Assembly (NCBI RefSeq): GCF_964340395.1
Contig: NC_135551.1
Span: 1,362,001-1,426,000 of the forward strand
Direction of reading: 5' to 3'
DNA length: 64,000 nucleotides
Source of the DNA: Glandiceps talaboti
Taxonomy: Eukaryota; Hemichordata; Enteropneusta; Spengelidae
The notes below the pieces were generated by a model. The model made no database searches. It was given only the letters and a program-made list of their open reading frames with translations, and was not told the DNA's origin. The position numbers were made by a program, and so were the translations under genes. This document shows, in pieces, positions 43,204 to 55,900 of this stretch; position 1 is the first letter of the stretch, and every line of letters starts with the position of its first letter.

Positions 43204-45100
43204 AAAGACGTATCGGACAATTTCTGTACACGTCATTTCGTCATTCCGACATAAACCATCTGTTCATCCGCCGACACTAGTATAAGATAGATTATGTTGA
43301 ACTGTATCATTTATAACATAATTGCGTAGTATGTGATAATTTGGTGCTGATAAATACTTTATCGTACATTGTAGTATACGTTGAGAACAACACGCCTACG
43401 CCGTATGTAATACAAAGGTCGACGTCAACATGTGCGCTCGTACCTGAACTGACCCTTAGGAAATACGCATTCACTTTTCCTCACATTACGTTTTTGTTCC
43501 TAAAGCTATTTTGCTCACGCTCACAGTATAGTGTACCATGCCATCTAATTTCAATTCTGGCCAGTTTCACAATAATGAATGTTATTGATGCGCCAAACTT
43601 CAGTTGTTGTAGATTAACTACTTTTACCCGTTGCACATGGGTCGTGTTCTCCGTACTACATCATACAAGCGGTCATAACCTTAACGTGACGGTGTACACA
43701 TGTGTGTACGCGGCTGAAGTCGCGGTTGTTGGAATAAAAACCAGATACTATCACACGTACATTAACAGTTTTGAGAACTGATATAATGTTTGAGCGATCA
43801 ACTTTGAAGGTAATAAGAATGTATATTTGACGCCGAAACGCGTCGTAATGGATGTCAAAGGTCACGCCTGTCACGAGCACGACGTGCTTGGTACCTGAGT
43901 CTGTCAGCAGACTCGGCCAAAAAAAAGTTGAAAAAAAAATAAAAAAATAAAAAACTTTTATAAAAAATACATTTTGACTTTTAATTATATATAATCCTTA
44001 AAAATTCTGGTTTGACGAAAAATAAAACAATTTTCTCAAATAAATGAAAACTTGTTTCAATTGATATAATATGAACATGGAATAAAAGTACATAAACGGT
44101 TAAATTAGTTTATCAGTACGAAAAATATAAAAGAAATACTACAGCTAAAATAAAATTATAATTCTGGCCTGAACGGCTTACCATATGGGATATCCCAAAA
44201 CTCGTTCTTTGTAGAAGTTTATTTACATGATAAAAGAATGAAATTTACCCTTGTATTCAGATTGTACCAAATTGATGTCTGTGGTACTTCTGCTTTCAGT
44301 TTCACGGTGATAGTTCGCAGCATTGTAACGATCATCTTGTATAGCTTGGCTTTTAACACAACATGCAAGCATACGTATGTTCTGTGTACGTCAGACTCTG
44401 TAACGATGTGACATCAAGACCCCTTCTGTTTCAAATTGGTGTAGACAGTAGATGTCTCTCTTGCATTATCATATAAATGTGGGCTGTAAATGAAGGAAGT
44501 GACGTAATTTCTGACAAAGCTTGCCGTTTTTTCATTTTTTTTCAACTTTTTATTTTTTTAACTTTTTTTTCAACTTTTTTCAACGATCATTTTGCTTTGA
44601 ACAATTTCCCTTCTAGACACCACAAATATATTACAGAGATTAAGATGTCTTCATACAAAAGCGATTATGATGACGACATAACCTTTGACACGTACGCGTC
44701 GCACAATTGTAAGTTGTAAAAACATGTGTATATGTTCTTCTGTTCGCTGGCGACTTCCCAGGCCGGGCGCGAGTTATAGGGCAATGCACGAAGGGGGACC
44801 GATTGTCTGCCATGGCAGACGAATACTCCTACCACGAGAACTTGCACAAGTAGCTGCAGTAAGCCATTACAATAAATTGTAGTCTTAATTTTTTGTTCTG
44901 AGCATTCTATCATTCCGGGGATGTACTTCAAACTCACGCAAGATTCCTCGGAATGACAAACACTGAATAACGCCACCTTTGGAATTTGTGACTATTTTTT
45001 GCATCTAAGGAAAACATACACTCACTAATTCTTGATGCTGCGAAATTCATTATTGTTGATACAGATTTGTGATTACTCTATTGTTGATGTTTGTTAGTAC

Positions 45101-45139
<39 letters not shown>

Positions 45140-45728
45140 TTTGTTTGTTTGTTTGTTTGTTTGTTTGTTTTCATAAACAAAACTAACTAGGCCTGAGTTC
45201 GTAATAATTTACTGCAACTCTTTGCAGGATTTTGATATCAAGCATTTCCTTTCCAATACTGCATAAACATGTGCCTTTTGAGTCAAACTTCTTACTCTTA
45301 CTCCCGGCGTCGCATACATAGATATTGTCATCATCATCATCTGTTGCAAGCCCCTGTGAGACTTTCAACATCGTTTTTAGGGTATCTTTTGTATTCTCTG
45401 CAGATTTTATGAGCTTCAGAGTAGGTTGTTATTACGATGCGTGTCGACAACACAGTTAACAGACTAAAATAGCCCTTAACTCCACGAAGGGCATAGTACA
45501 TTCTAAACGGTATCTACACAAGACCCACTTGTACTACACTGGTGTTTTTACATTTTAATTCAAAGGCCACAGGTCCAAAATACAAGTCACTATGAACAAA
45601 AACATAATACGATTAAAAAAATGTACAGTTCCAATTCATTTGTTTCAGCTCTTACAGTGGTAGAGCGTGTTTGTGAAAGGTTGCAAGAGTTTGTAAATCA
45701 AGCTACCTATACCTGGTTAGACTCTGGT
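43204..45728. other. no supported gene; A/T-run region and TTTA/TTTG microsatellite
   Basis: An A-rich block at 43918-43970 ('ccaaaaaaaagttgaaaaaaaaat') and a T-rich block at 44519-44583 are roughly inverse to each other, about 600 bases apart. GTCTGCCATGGCAGAC (44804-44819) is a perfect 16-base palindrome. (TTTA)n(TTTG)n fills 45099-45170. The 146-residue frame at 43341 has no motif that I recognise. Confidence 0.4.
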
Positions 45729-45829
45729 TAGACTGTAAGATACGTCGTGACGTTCCGCCCTCACCGGCCTCCTCTCACCCGGGTTGGCGGATGTGTGGGG
45801 GCGCCCATCACGGCGTACCTTACGGACTA
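45729..45829. repeat. ~100-bp palindromic micro-element P, copy 1
   Basis: TAGACTGTAAGATACG at the left mirrors CGTACCTTACGGACTA at the right. Inside, CGTGACGTTCCGCCCTCACC mirrors GTGTGGGGGCGCCCATCACG. Most of the element can fold back on itself. Further copies lie at 52674, 61204 and 61599. Confidence 0.7.
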
Positions 45830-45860
45830 CTACCTGGTCAGATTATATCAGCCCAGTCAA

Positions 45861-46516
45861 TTTTTCATAAGAAGGTGGACAATAAAAATATTGTTGAAAA
45901 TAGTATTCTTGAGCCTAGCATTGGCAAAAAAAAAATTCAATAGGAAGTTATAATCATTATCAAATTCATTTGAGTCACAAAGAACACAAGTATCGACTCA
46001 GTCACTTTGTCGTTTTCCTGTTTTAATTTTAATCCATACTGGCGTGAAGAGCATCTAAAATGTGCCAACATTCTTCAATGACTAATAATAATGATAATAA
46101 TTGATGTTACGTAGAGCTTGAGTATTGGCACTGATGTATTCGAAGTAGTTTATTTTGTACTCTGAATTCATTAACATACAACGTACTGTGTAGACGTTCA
46201 CCTGGATGCGCTATTATTATAATGACTCGAGAGACGTTAGATATTTTGATTGGTCGAGAGAGTATATTAATGTTGGGGCAATGATAAACAAATTAGAGAG
46301 ATCAACGTCTCATGTTAGTGTAGAAGGTGGGAGTCGGACTTCGTCGGAACTCAGTGTGCGTTGTTCACCTGTATACAGTGTCCACATCCACCTTTGAAAT
46401 AAGTGTGAGATGACTACGACCTACTGGCAACGAGAAGTTTCCATGTTGGATGTATAGCCGTCAAAGGTGGCTTTTGTGTGAAAACAGTGCAATTTGAGAA
46501 TAGCGAACTTTAACAT
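45861..46516 (+). repeat. direct repeat D, copy 2
   Basis: Second copy of 41856-42611, about 4 kb away, lacking the 118-base internal segment. It is followed by degenerate sequence of the 588-bp TIR family (46517-46680) and then by the 420-bp tandem array. Confidence 0.75.
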
Positions 46517-46689
46517 TAGTGTCCAGATCTTACTTCCAGGGGTCCCCGGAGGATTTCCCCTTTTCCTTGTGTATTTTTTTCATGCCCCCATCCTACAAAA
46601 GCTTGGGAAAAATTGATGCCCCCCCCCCCCTGCAAGTTCTAGATTTTTTCCATGCCTCCCCGTAGACTTACACACACATACACGTACAC

Positions 46690-49600
46690 TCACGGAAGAT
46701 GACACGAACACAGATGGCAGATGAACACCAGACAGCCAATCAAGAAGTGGAAGTAAGTGAAGATTTCGGAATTGTATAATTACTGAGAATGGTTATTAAA
46801 TTTTGTTGCCCAATATTTCTTCCCATCTGCAATGGAAAGTATAAGTTATCAAAAAGTTCTTTTGTCAGTACTACGTACACGACAAGTAATGACAACCTTA
46901 TGTCACAAGTAGATTGTAGCAGAATAAAGAAATATTTTGGAGATGAACAGAATTATATTATCCGTGGTAATATCTTTTCAAAGAGGTTAAATTGAGTAGT
47001 GGCAACTTTAAGAGTAAATATTAGAATCTAAATAACTGTTATTTCATCCCATCAATAAGTTTATACTGTATTGTTTGATTTATTCCTTTCAGGATGGAAC
47101 TCAAGGTCACGGAAGATGACACGAACACAGATGGCAGATGAACACCAGACAGCCAATCAAGAAGTGGAAGAAGTAAGTGAAGATTTTGGAATTATATAAT
47201 TACTGAGAATGGTCATTACATTTTGTTGCCGAGTATTTCTTCCCATCTCCAATGGAAAGTATAAGTTATCAAAAAGTTCTTTTGTCAGTACTAAGCACAC
47301 GACAAGTAATGACAATCTTATGTCACAAGTAGATTGTAGCAGAATAAAGAAATATTTTGGAGATGAACAGAATTATATTATCCGTGGTAATATCTTTTCA
47401 AAGAGGTTAAATTGAGTAGTGGCAACTTTAAGAGTAAATATTAGAATCTAAATAACTGTTATTTCATTCCATCAATAAGTTTATACTGTATTGTTTGATT
47501 TATTCCTTTCAGGATGGAACTCAAGGTCACGGAAGATGACACGAACACAGATGGCAGATGAACACCAGACAGCCAATCAAGAAGTGGAAGAAGTAAGTGA
47601 AGATTTTGGAATTATATAATTACTGAGAATGGTCATTACATTTTGTTGCCCAGTATTTCTTCCCATCTGCAATGGAAAGTATAAGTTATCAAAAAGTTCG
47701 TTTGTCAGTACTAAGCACACGACAAGTAATGACAACCTTATGTCACAAGTAGATTGTAGCAGAATAAAGAAATATTTTGGAGATGAACAGAATTATATTA
47801 TCCGTGGTAATATCTTTTCAAAAAGGTTAAATTGAGTAGTGGCAACTTTAAGAGTAAGTATTAGAATCTAAATAACTGTTATTTCATTCCATCAATAAGT
47901 TTATACTGTATTGTTTGATTCATTCCTTTAAGGATGGAACTCAAGGTCACGGAAGATGACACGAACACAGATGGCAGATGAACACCAGACAGCCAATCAA
48001 GAAGTGGAAGAAGTAAGTGAAGATTTTGGAATTGTATAATTACTGAAAATGGTCATTACATTTTGTTGCCGAGTATTTCTTCCCATCTCCAATGGAAAGT
48101 ATAAGTTATCAAAAAGTTCTTTTGTCAGTACTAAGCACACGACAAGTAATGACAATCTTATGTCACAAGTAGATTGTAGCAGAATAAAGAAATATTTTGG
48201 AGATGAACAGAATTATATTATCCGTGGTAATATCTTTTCAAAAAGGTTAAATTGAGTAGTGGCAACTTTAAGAGTAAGTATTAGAATCTAAATAACTGTT
48301 ATTTCATTCCATCAATAAGTTTATACTGTATTGTTTGATTCATTCCTTTCAGGATGGAACTCAAGGTCACGGAAGATGACACGAACACAGATGGTAGATG
48401 AACACCAGACAGCCAATCAAGAAGTGGAAGAAGTAAGTGAAGATTTTGGAATTGTATAATTACTGAGAATGGTCATTAAATTTTGTTGCCCAATATTTCT
48501 TCCCATCTGCAATGGAAAGTATAAGTTATCAAAAAGTTCTTTTGTCAGTACTAAGTACACGACAAGTAATGACAACCTTATGTCACAAGTAGATTGTAGC
48601 AGAATAAAGAAATATTTTGGAGATGAACAGAATTATATTATCCGTGGTAATATCTTTTCAAAGAGGTTAAATTGAGTAGTGGCAACTTTAAGAGTAAATA
48701 TTAGAATCTAAATAACTGTTATTTCATTCCATCAATAAGTTTATACTGTATTGTTTGATTTATTCCTTTCAGGATGGAACTCAAGGTCACGAAAGATGAC
48801 ACGAACACAGATGGTAGATGAACACCAGACAGCCAATCAAGAAGTGGAAGAAGTAAGTGAAGATTTTTGAATAGTATAATTACTGAGAATGGTCATTAAA
48901 TTTTGTTGCCCAGTATTTCTTCCCATCTGCAATGTAAAGTATAAGTTATTAAAAAGTTGTTTCGTCAGTACTGAGCACATGACAAGTAATGACAACCTTA
49001 TGTCACAAGTAGATTGTAGCAGAATGAAGACATATTTTGGAGATGAACAGAATTGTATTATCCGTGGTAATATCTTTTCAAAAAGGTTAAATTGAGTAGT
49101 GGCAACTTTAAGAGTAAATATTAGAATACTGTTATTTCATTCCATCAATAAGTTTATACTGTATTGTTTGATTCATTCCTTTCAGGATGGAACTCAAGGT
49201 CACGGAAGATGACACGAACACAGATGGCAGATGAACACCAGACAGCCAATCAAGAAGTGGAAGAAGTAAGTGAAGATTTTGGAATTATATACTATAATTA
49301 CTGAGAATGGTCATTACATTTTGTTGCCCAGTATTTCTTCCCATCTGCAATGGAAAGTATAAGTTATCAAAAAGTTCGTTTGTCAGTACTAAGCACACGA
49401 CAAGTAATGACAACCTTATGTCACAAGTAGATTGTAGCAGAATGAAGAAATATTGGAGATGAACAGAATTATATTATCCGTGGTAATATCTTTTCAAAAA
49501 GGTTAAATTGAGTAGTGGCAACTTTAAGAGTAAGTATTAGAATCTAAATAACTGTTATTTCATTCCATCAATAAGTTTATACTGTATTGTTTGATTCATT

Positions 49601-50130
49601 CCTTTCAGGATGGAACTCAAGGTCACGGAAGATGACACGAACACAGATGGTAGATGAACACCAGACAGCCAATCAAGAAGTGGAAGAAGTAAGTGAAGAT
49701 TTTGGAATTGTATAATTACTGAGAATGGTCATTAAATTTTGTTGCCCAATATTTCTTCCCATCTGCAATGGAAAGTATAACTTATCAAAAAGTTCTTTTG
49801 TCAGTACTAAGTACACCACAAGTAATGACAACCTTATGTCACAAGTAGATTGTAGCAGAATAAAGAAATATTTTGGAGATGAACAGAATTATATTATCCG
49901 TGGTAATATCTTTTCAAAGAGGTTAAATTGAGTAGTGGCAACTTTAAGAGTAAATATTAGAATCTAAATAACTGTTATTTCATTCCATCAATAAGTTTAT
50001 ACTGTATTGTTTGATTAGGATGGAACTCAAGGTCACGGAAGATAACACGAACACAAATGGCAGATGAACACCAGACAGCCAATCAAGAAGTGGAAGAAGT
50101 AAGTGAAGATTTTGGATTTGTAAAATTACT
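46690..50130 (+). repeat. 420-bp tandem array, one partial and eight exon-bearing units
   Basis: The period is 420 bases, for example at 47093, 47513, 47933, 48353 and 48773; later units are slightly shorter (49186, 49609, 50019). Units are about 97% alike. Each has an 80-bp block bordered by splice-like signals and a 68-residue frame (MVIKFCCPIFLPICNGKYKL ... FSKRLN) lying wholly in the supposed intron. The frame persists because the units are near-identical; the unit at 49186 lost it through a small deletion. I see no evidence that this frame is translated. Confidence 0.9.
47093..47172 (+). other. exon-like 80-bp block (representative of nine copies)
   Basis: TTTATTCCTTTCAG precedes GATGGAACTCAAGGTCACGG and GAAGTGGAAGAA is followed by GTAAGTGAAG, i.e. 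a pyrimidine tract with AG acceptor and a near-consensus donor. Copies: 46690-46752 (left part missing), 47093, 47513, 47933, 48353, 48773, 49186, 49609 and 50019, each 80 bases when complete. One frame (WNSRSRKMTRTQ...) is open through the whole block. The frame from the internal ATG (MELKVTEDDTNTDGR) stops inside. Since 80 is not a multiple of three, consecutive copies cannot be joined in one frame. Confidence 0.55.
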
Positions 50131-50169
50131 GAAAATGGTCATTAGATTTTGTTGCCCAATATTTTGTAC

Positions 50170-51200
50170 CTTCAGCAATGGATTACAAGGCCACAGATGA
50201 TGATACAAAGAGTGGAGAGGGATGGGTGTGACACTGATTGCAAACACCACAGAAGTGGGTCAACATCGAGTCGCCATAAATTTCATCAATTTGTTTTTGG
50301 GCAATATTTTTTTCTTCTGTCATCAATGATAAATACAAGTTATCTAAGGAGGAGAGGGTGGCCTTGTGAATTCTTATCACATGATAAGTAGCAACAAAGA
50401 AGTTAGTCAATATTAGTAATTTTGAGTGTAAACATTACAATTTTAATAAATTTCTTTGCATTCAATAAATAAATAAATTATCTTTTATTTACTCACTTAA
50501 GGATTACAAGGCCACGGAAGATGGTACGAAGACTGGAGCTGGATGGATGTGACAACGACTGTGAATGCCACAGATGTGAGTCAACATTCTGAATTTTAAA
50601 ATTAGTCGACATAATTTCATTAATGTGTTATTGTCAATATTTTTCTCCTGTCATCAATGATAAATACAAGTACAATCTAAGGGGGAGAGGGTGGCCTTCT
50701 GAATACTAATCACATGACAAGCTTAGTTCACAAGTATTTTCAGGCTAAAATTAGAGTAAAATAAACATTGTATTGAAGTAATTTTTCTAAAAGGTCAGAT
50801 TAAGTAATTGCAATTTTGAGTGTAGATATTACAATCATTCAATATGTAAATATATTGTCTATTGTTTTATATATTCAATTATGATATTATCAGCAGTAAT
50901 ATGTTTTTAGAGCTTAGTAAAGTAATAGCAATTTTGAGTGTTTTGACTCGTATCTCGAACACTGGAGAATGAATGACATACAAACTTGTGAAATAATTTC
51001 ACAGTGCCATGATGTAGAATGATGCTCATGCATTATATGAACCACATTACACAATGGAATATTAGATGTTAGCAATTTTGTTTAAGGATTTAGTAAATAT
51101 TACAATTCGAATGGATGTTGTTTCAATAAATACTTTTATTAATTCACTTTAGGATGGACCCAAGATGAATTCGAAGACCCAAGAATGTGATTATTAAAAT
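50170..51200 (+). other. diverged exon-like blocks downstream of the array
   Basis: Related blocks occur after 'ttcag' at 50176 (ATGGATTACAAGGCCACAGA), after 'cacttaag' at 50502 (GATTACAAGGCCACGGAAGA) and after 'cactttag' near 51153 (GATGGACCCAAGATGAATTC). In the first two, the ATG-type frame keeps the pattern (M)DYKATxDxTKxG seen as MELKVTEDDTNTDG in the array, which argues that this frame was once the meaningful one. The last block may be a terminal exon. Together they suggest the array arose by amplification of one exon of an older transcription unit. Confidence 0.4.
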
Positions 51201-51704
51201 TTGATAAAATTGTTTTTCTTTTTTAAATATTGTATGAATGAATGAATGAGTGACTAGTTTCTATATCCCTTCCCCTTTCTCTTTCCCAACCTCCAAATTA
51301 AAAATAATTTCGTCTTCATCGTCAACTACCTCGCATCTGGTCCTTTTTCGCTGTCGGTATTACATATACACAAACATTTCATCTTTTTCTCTTTCTTCTC
51401 ATTTTTGGTTGTCCTCAGGCTAGGTTAAGTTGGTGACCGGTTTGTCGGTTGGTCGGTAGTATTTTCACTTGCCTCTCTATGGCCTTTCTCTCATACATAA
51501 CATCCACAGACACAAATTTCGCAGTTTCGCCACCGTTTATATTTTCACCGCGTACATCTCCGTCCGTATTTGTCATCGCCGCGTTTCCATCTGCATTCGT
51601 CATCTTCGCCATGTATCATATTCAAGCTATTTTAACACCAAACATACAAACTATATGTTTGTATGATTGAGAGTGCCCTTGACATTATTCGCAGTCAAGC
51701 AGAG

Positions 51705-51734
51705 TGTGTGTGTGTGTGAGTGTGAGTGTGTGTG

Positions 51735-51780
<46 letters not shown>

Positions 51781-51855
51781 TGTGAGTGTGAGTGAGTGAG
51801 TGAGTGAGTGAGTGAGTGAGTGAGTGAGTGTGTGTGTGTGTGTGTCTGTGTGTGT
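51705..51855. repeat. (TG)n/(TGAG)n microsatellite
   Basis: Mixed TG and TGAG repeats of about 150 bp, the source of the (HT)n frames. Confidence 0.95.
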
Positions 51856-51944
51856 AAAAATGTGTCCCCTTGGATATGTTATGGCAACTCAAAAAAGGCG
51901 ACAAAGAATTGCTTGGCAGCGATGACACCCCTAGCATTGACTAG

Positions 51945-51984
51945 ATAATATGAACGTTAGACCGTTAGAAATAGTCTAACGTTC
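51945..51984. repeat. short hairpin
   Basis: GAACGTTAGACcgttagaaatAGTCTAACGTTC: inverted repeat of about 11 bases with a small loop, isolated in non-coding DNA. Confidence 0.6.
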
Positions 51985-52673
51985 AGGGGACCTTTTTGCC
52001 AGACTTGCCATATCATAGCCTGCAGCTGTTTACAGTGTTCACAGTAAATTCCTATTTGGACTTGAAGGATGAGAATTTAAATAAATTATACCGTAAGTTA
52101 TCTATACATATACTGATCAACTGAAAGTACTATCATCTGCCTTTTGTGGCTGTCATTCAAGGCAATGTCTATTATATCTACAAGATATCAAGCATACATC
52201 ATCTAAACCTGATGGCTAAGAGTGGTAAGTGTCATCTATAAGTTACTTACTTTTTGTTATTCTTCTACATTCGATTTGCGACGATGATGAATGCAAAATA
52301 ACTGTTTTATACATGCTAACGTAAGTGACTTATAAATGTAAATTAAGCATCTGTGAGAACAAATAACACACACATAAGGGCAAGTGATTCGTATATGAAA
52401 ATAAATAACACACATAAAGCAAGTAATGCACTATGAATATAAACGATGCCCACACAAAGGCAAATGATGAAAAATTGAAAATAAGTTACACATGCATGGT
52501 GCATCATAAAAATAAATGACACCAGATAGCTGATAACCTAGTATCAAATCATACACAAGACGCATGATGTGCCATGTAAAGAAATGACACCCAAGGCAAA
52601 TGATGCATGTATTAAAGTAAATGATGTACATATGAATATAAATGATGTGCATTAAGGTAAACGTAGACTGTAA

Positions 52674-52753
52674 GATATGTTGTGATTTTCCGCCCTCATC
52701 GGCCTACTCTCACACGTGTGAGGGCGCCTCGTCATGGCGTACCTTAAAGACTA
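52674..52753. repeat. palindromic micro-element P, copy 2
   Basis: Starts TAGACTGTAAGATATG and ends CGTACCTTAAAGACTA, with 'ttccgccctcatcggc' and 'gtgagggcgcctcgtcatgg' inside, matching 45729-45829 but shorter in the middle. Confidence 0.7.
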
Positions 52754-52846
52754 AGGTAATTGGTGAACCAAAAAATAAATGGTGTGCCCTTCAGGCAAGT
52801 GATGCAATATGAAAGTGAAACATTCACTGGGTTAAATTATATAGCG

Positions 52847-52850
<4 letters not shown>

Positions 52851-52910
<60 letters not shown>
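52851..52910. repeat. (TA)n microsatellite
   Basis: About 60 bp of TA dinucleotide. Unlike the (TA)n tracts at 19.8, 26.9, 35.3 and 37.3 kb I find no PLE or hammerhead sequence next to it. Confidence 0.97.
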
Positions 52911-52913
<3 letters not shown>

Positions 52914-52919
52914 ATATAT

Positions 52920-55900
52920 TCAACAGCTAAATGAAGCTCGATTGTAAATTTCACCATAGACAGTGGGTTGGGGGTACACATACTTTGAAAATACAGAATC
53001 TCTGAAGTCCACAGGACCTTTTTGCCAGAATTTGCCACACATGTATGCAATATATATGTTAGATGGTATCAGCAGCATTATATTACAAGTATTTTTATGT
53101 CAATACGCCATATTTGGGTTACTGAAGTTCCAGCCATTTCTCAGGTAGTCAACCACAAGAGGGCGCACTAGATTTGCAGAGTGAGAGCTAGTCTCGGTTA
53201 CCCAGACCACCCCTCGTTCAGGATGTGGCAGGATGTTTGTGTCATAGTCACAGACATGCATGTTACCAGTTCCAAGATGCATTGCACATCTCTCCATACA
53301 ATGCCATGTGTTGTGTATGTACTGAGGGGTTTGCACGTGCTACTCGGGGGGATGGTTGTCACCTGACTGTACCCTGGGTTCACCTGTAAAATCACTGTCT
53401 GTCATTGATGGCATTTAGCCAGAACAAAATCATTCATAATCAAAGATGTCAACATTTGTTTCCATAATTTCCTAATGAAAATGTTATTTCAAAGGTAATA
53501 TAGACAAAACAAGACTATTATAACTGTAACAACATAAGCGACATCATGTCGCGTAATGCTTCTTGGAACCGGAAATGCGACTATTGGTTTACAAGAAGAG
53601 GTGAATTAAATGTGTGTGAAAGACCTCGGTTGAAAACAGTGGATTTTTCCATCGGCCCTCTGCCCCCCCCCCCCCCCCAGCCTCTATGTAAAATTGGACT
53701 CCCTTTTATGTAAAACCGAAAAGAGGCTGCCCCCTAACACTTAATTCTAAATCATGATTACCCCCCCCCCCCCCTGTATATCATATTCACATGACAGCCA
53801 TTTTTTGATCGTGACTCAATGTGGACTGTACTGCCTGACCATCTTGCAAATACTTGATAAGATCCCATGATAGCACTGTCATCTCCTTTTAGAAGCCTTG
53901 AAGGTTTTTACTCTTAAAAGTGAATTTTGAGACTATTAGTAATTGCCAAGCTTTACAAGACAGCACCAATATAAAGCAGCTGCACAGGGTTGAAATATTT
54001 GTGAAATAAATTTTGATAGTATCTTCACAGTAAAATGTAGGTAAGAGCTTGGGAAAGGGATATGTCCACCTTTTTTTGGGGGGGGGATCCTCGTGGTCTC
54101 TCCCTAGAAGGCTCTCTTAAAAGCCATTTGTAGGATATTCAGAGCCTTTCAAGCAATAATCTCCAAACTTTACAAAACAGCACCACCATATCAGAAAGTA
54201 TTCTGTATAACTTACACAGGGTTGAAATATGTTAAAAGTTAAATGGCATCATTATACTAAAGGTCGGTACACTTAATGGTAGTATCATTGGTCGGGGAGA
54301 TTTGGACTTTTAAGGCAATATTATAGTAGACTATCTTGGCAAACATTTCACATCTTTAAAAGACAATATTCGAATCGAAACAGGTTCAGACTTTAGATGG
54401 GAACGGGCTTACTATGACAGTAAAAGGGTTAGAGCATCTGATTGTTGTCTATGTATTAGTGACCCCCGGGGGTCAGAGATTTCCTGGGGTTTTCAAGGTC
54501 ACCTTGATTTTTCAGTTTTTATCAACAAATCGCCGAAACATTACAATAATTACAGTTAAAGATAATGTTATATCCTACAAAGTGGTTATAATAGAGAATT
54601 ATATAGATTACACATCCAGTTTCAGAGATACATGACATATGTACTGTAACTAGTGTGGTAGGTAATACATTGCATATATGTATATGTAAAGTTAAGTTTG
54701 AGCCACACTCCAGGTGAAGTAATATTTTAAAATAGGGACAGGAAAAAATACTAAAGTTCAGACAAGGTCATGCCACTGTAGATTCGTGGATTCTTTTCTT
54801 TCATCCAAATCCAAAACACAATGGCATCCCCTACCCAAAATTTCAAAACAGGATGCCCCCCCCCCCCCGCCAATTTCGAAAAGAGGTTGACCCCCTACTA
54901 ATGCATCACATGTTGATAATCGTCTGCTACTTCTGTCGAAAAGTATCCTGTTTACGGCACTTACGGCATATTCCGTCTAAATCTCTTGTACCCCGTTTGT
55001 GACTAGAATAGACTTTGCTTGACTAGAGCGACCATTTCACATATAAAGGAAAACTTACTGGAATGCTTGTTGCATAGAAACATTGTCAATGTTGATTTTT
55101 ACAGCTAAAATCGTAGGCTTGGTGTTTCACTCACTCATGTGACATGACGTTTATTACACACCCTCAGACAACTGCTAATGCAAAATAAACAATGACGTAG
55201 GTGCCGTGCATAGTGAGGATGTAGAAGTAGTCAAGTTGAAATGTTGATTATCAGCAATATAAACAATTGTAGCCATTACAATTTTCGAGCCCATGTGACA
55301 CTGTAATGATTTCATTAAAGGTCTGTTTTTGCTGCACTGTGAAAGAATATAGTGCATACAGCGATCTTCTATCGACTGTAGCTCTAAGTCTCAAGCTGTA
55401 CTAAAACTACCTACTGACAGCCAGTTTCTCTATTGAGCACAAGTGTAATCTTTCACTGGAGGATTTTAGAGACATAAAAAAATAGTTTCCATGGTATGAG
55501 CGTAAAAAAATATTATTGTGCTGCAAGTGCAGAAATGCTATAAATGTCAAATTCCCTGGTACATGTGTTTCTGGTGCCACCGCCATAGGCAGTTTTATAC
55601 TTTGGCAAATGCTGAAACAAACTGAATCTCTACCATCAAATCAAATTACTAAGAATACTGACCCGACTTAGTACCTTTAATGAATCCTGTAATTTTTCAT
55701 AATGATACAATAATTTTAAATGGTATGGCATGCAACAATATACTTTGAGGATTTTTCTTGGTGTTAGTTTTCTGAATAACACCAGATAGCACTCTCTTAG
55801 TCCTTAAATTTCAAAAATTCAAAAGAGGGAGGGGGTGAACCTCGTACGCACCCCCATGCTCTCTTGTATTTTGATTCAAAGTTAAACTGGTGTTGTTGAC

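Noticed and set aside
43341-43781. 146-residue plus-strand ORF
   Set aside because: No domain, no signal peptide or splice evidence, and Cys/Tyr/Val composition typical of chance frames in this DNA.
43790-43860. Hammerhead core from 'gccgaaacgcgtcg'
   Set aside because: GAAAC and a palindromic ACGCGT-like stem are present, but no CTGATGA-type sequence lies upstream at a suitable distance.
43913-44600. Third copy of the GGCCAAAAAAAAGG transposon
   Set aside because: 'ggccaaaaaaaagttg' resembles the terminus, but the inner 'gtttctcgtcct' motif and a matching opposite end are missing.
46690-50130. Satellite-encoded small-protein gene family
   Set aside because: The 68-residue frame lies between a donor and an acceptor in each unit, has no recognisable domain and is explained by unit homogenisation; kept only as a low-interest finding.
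51415-51670. Overlapping 65-73-residue frames on both strands
   Set aside because: No motif, no splice context and comparable length on both strands; most likely chance.
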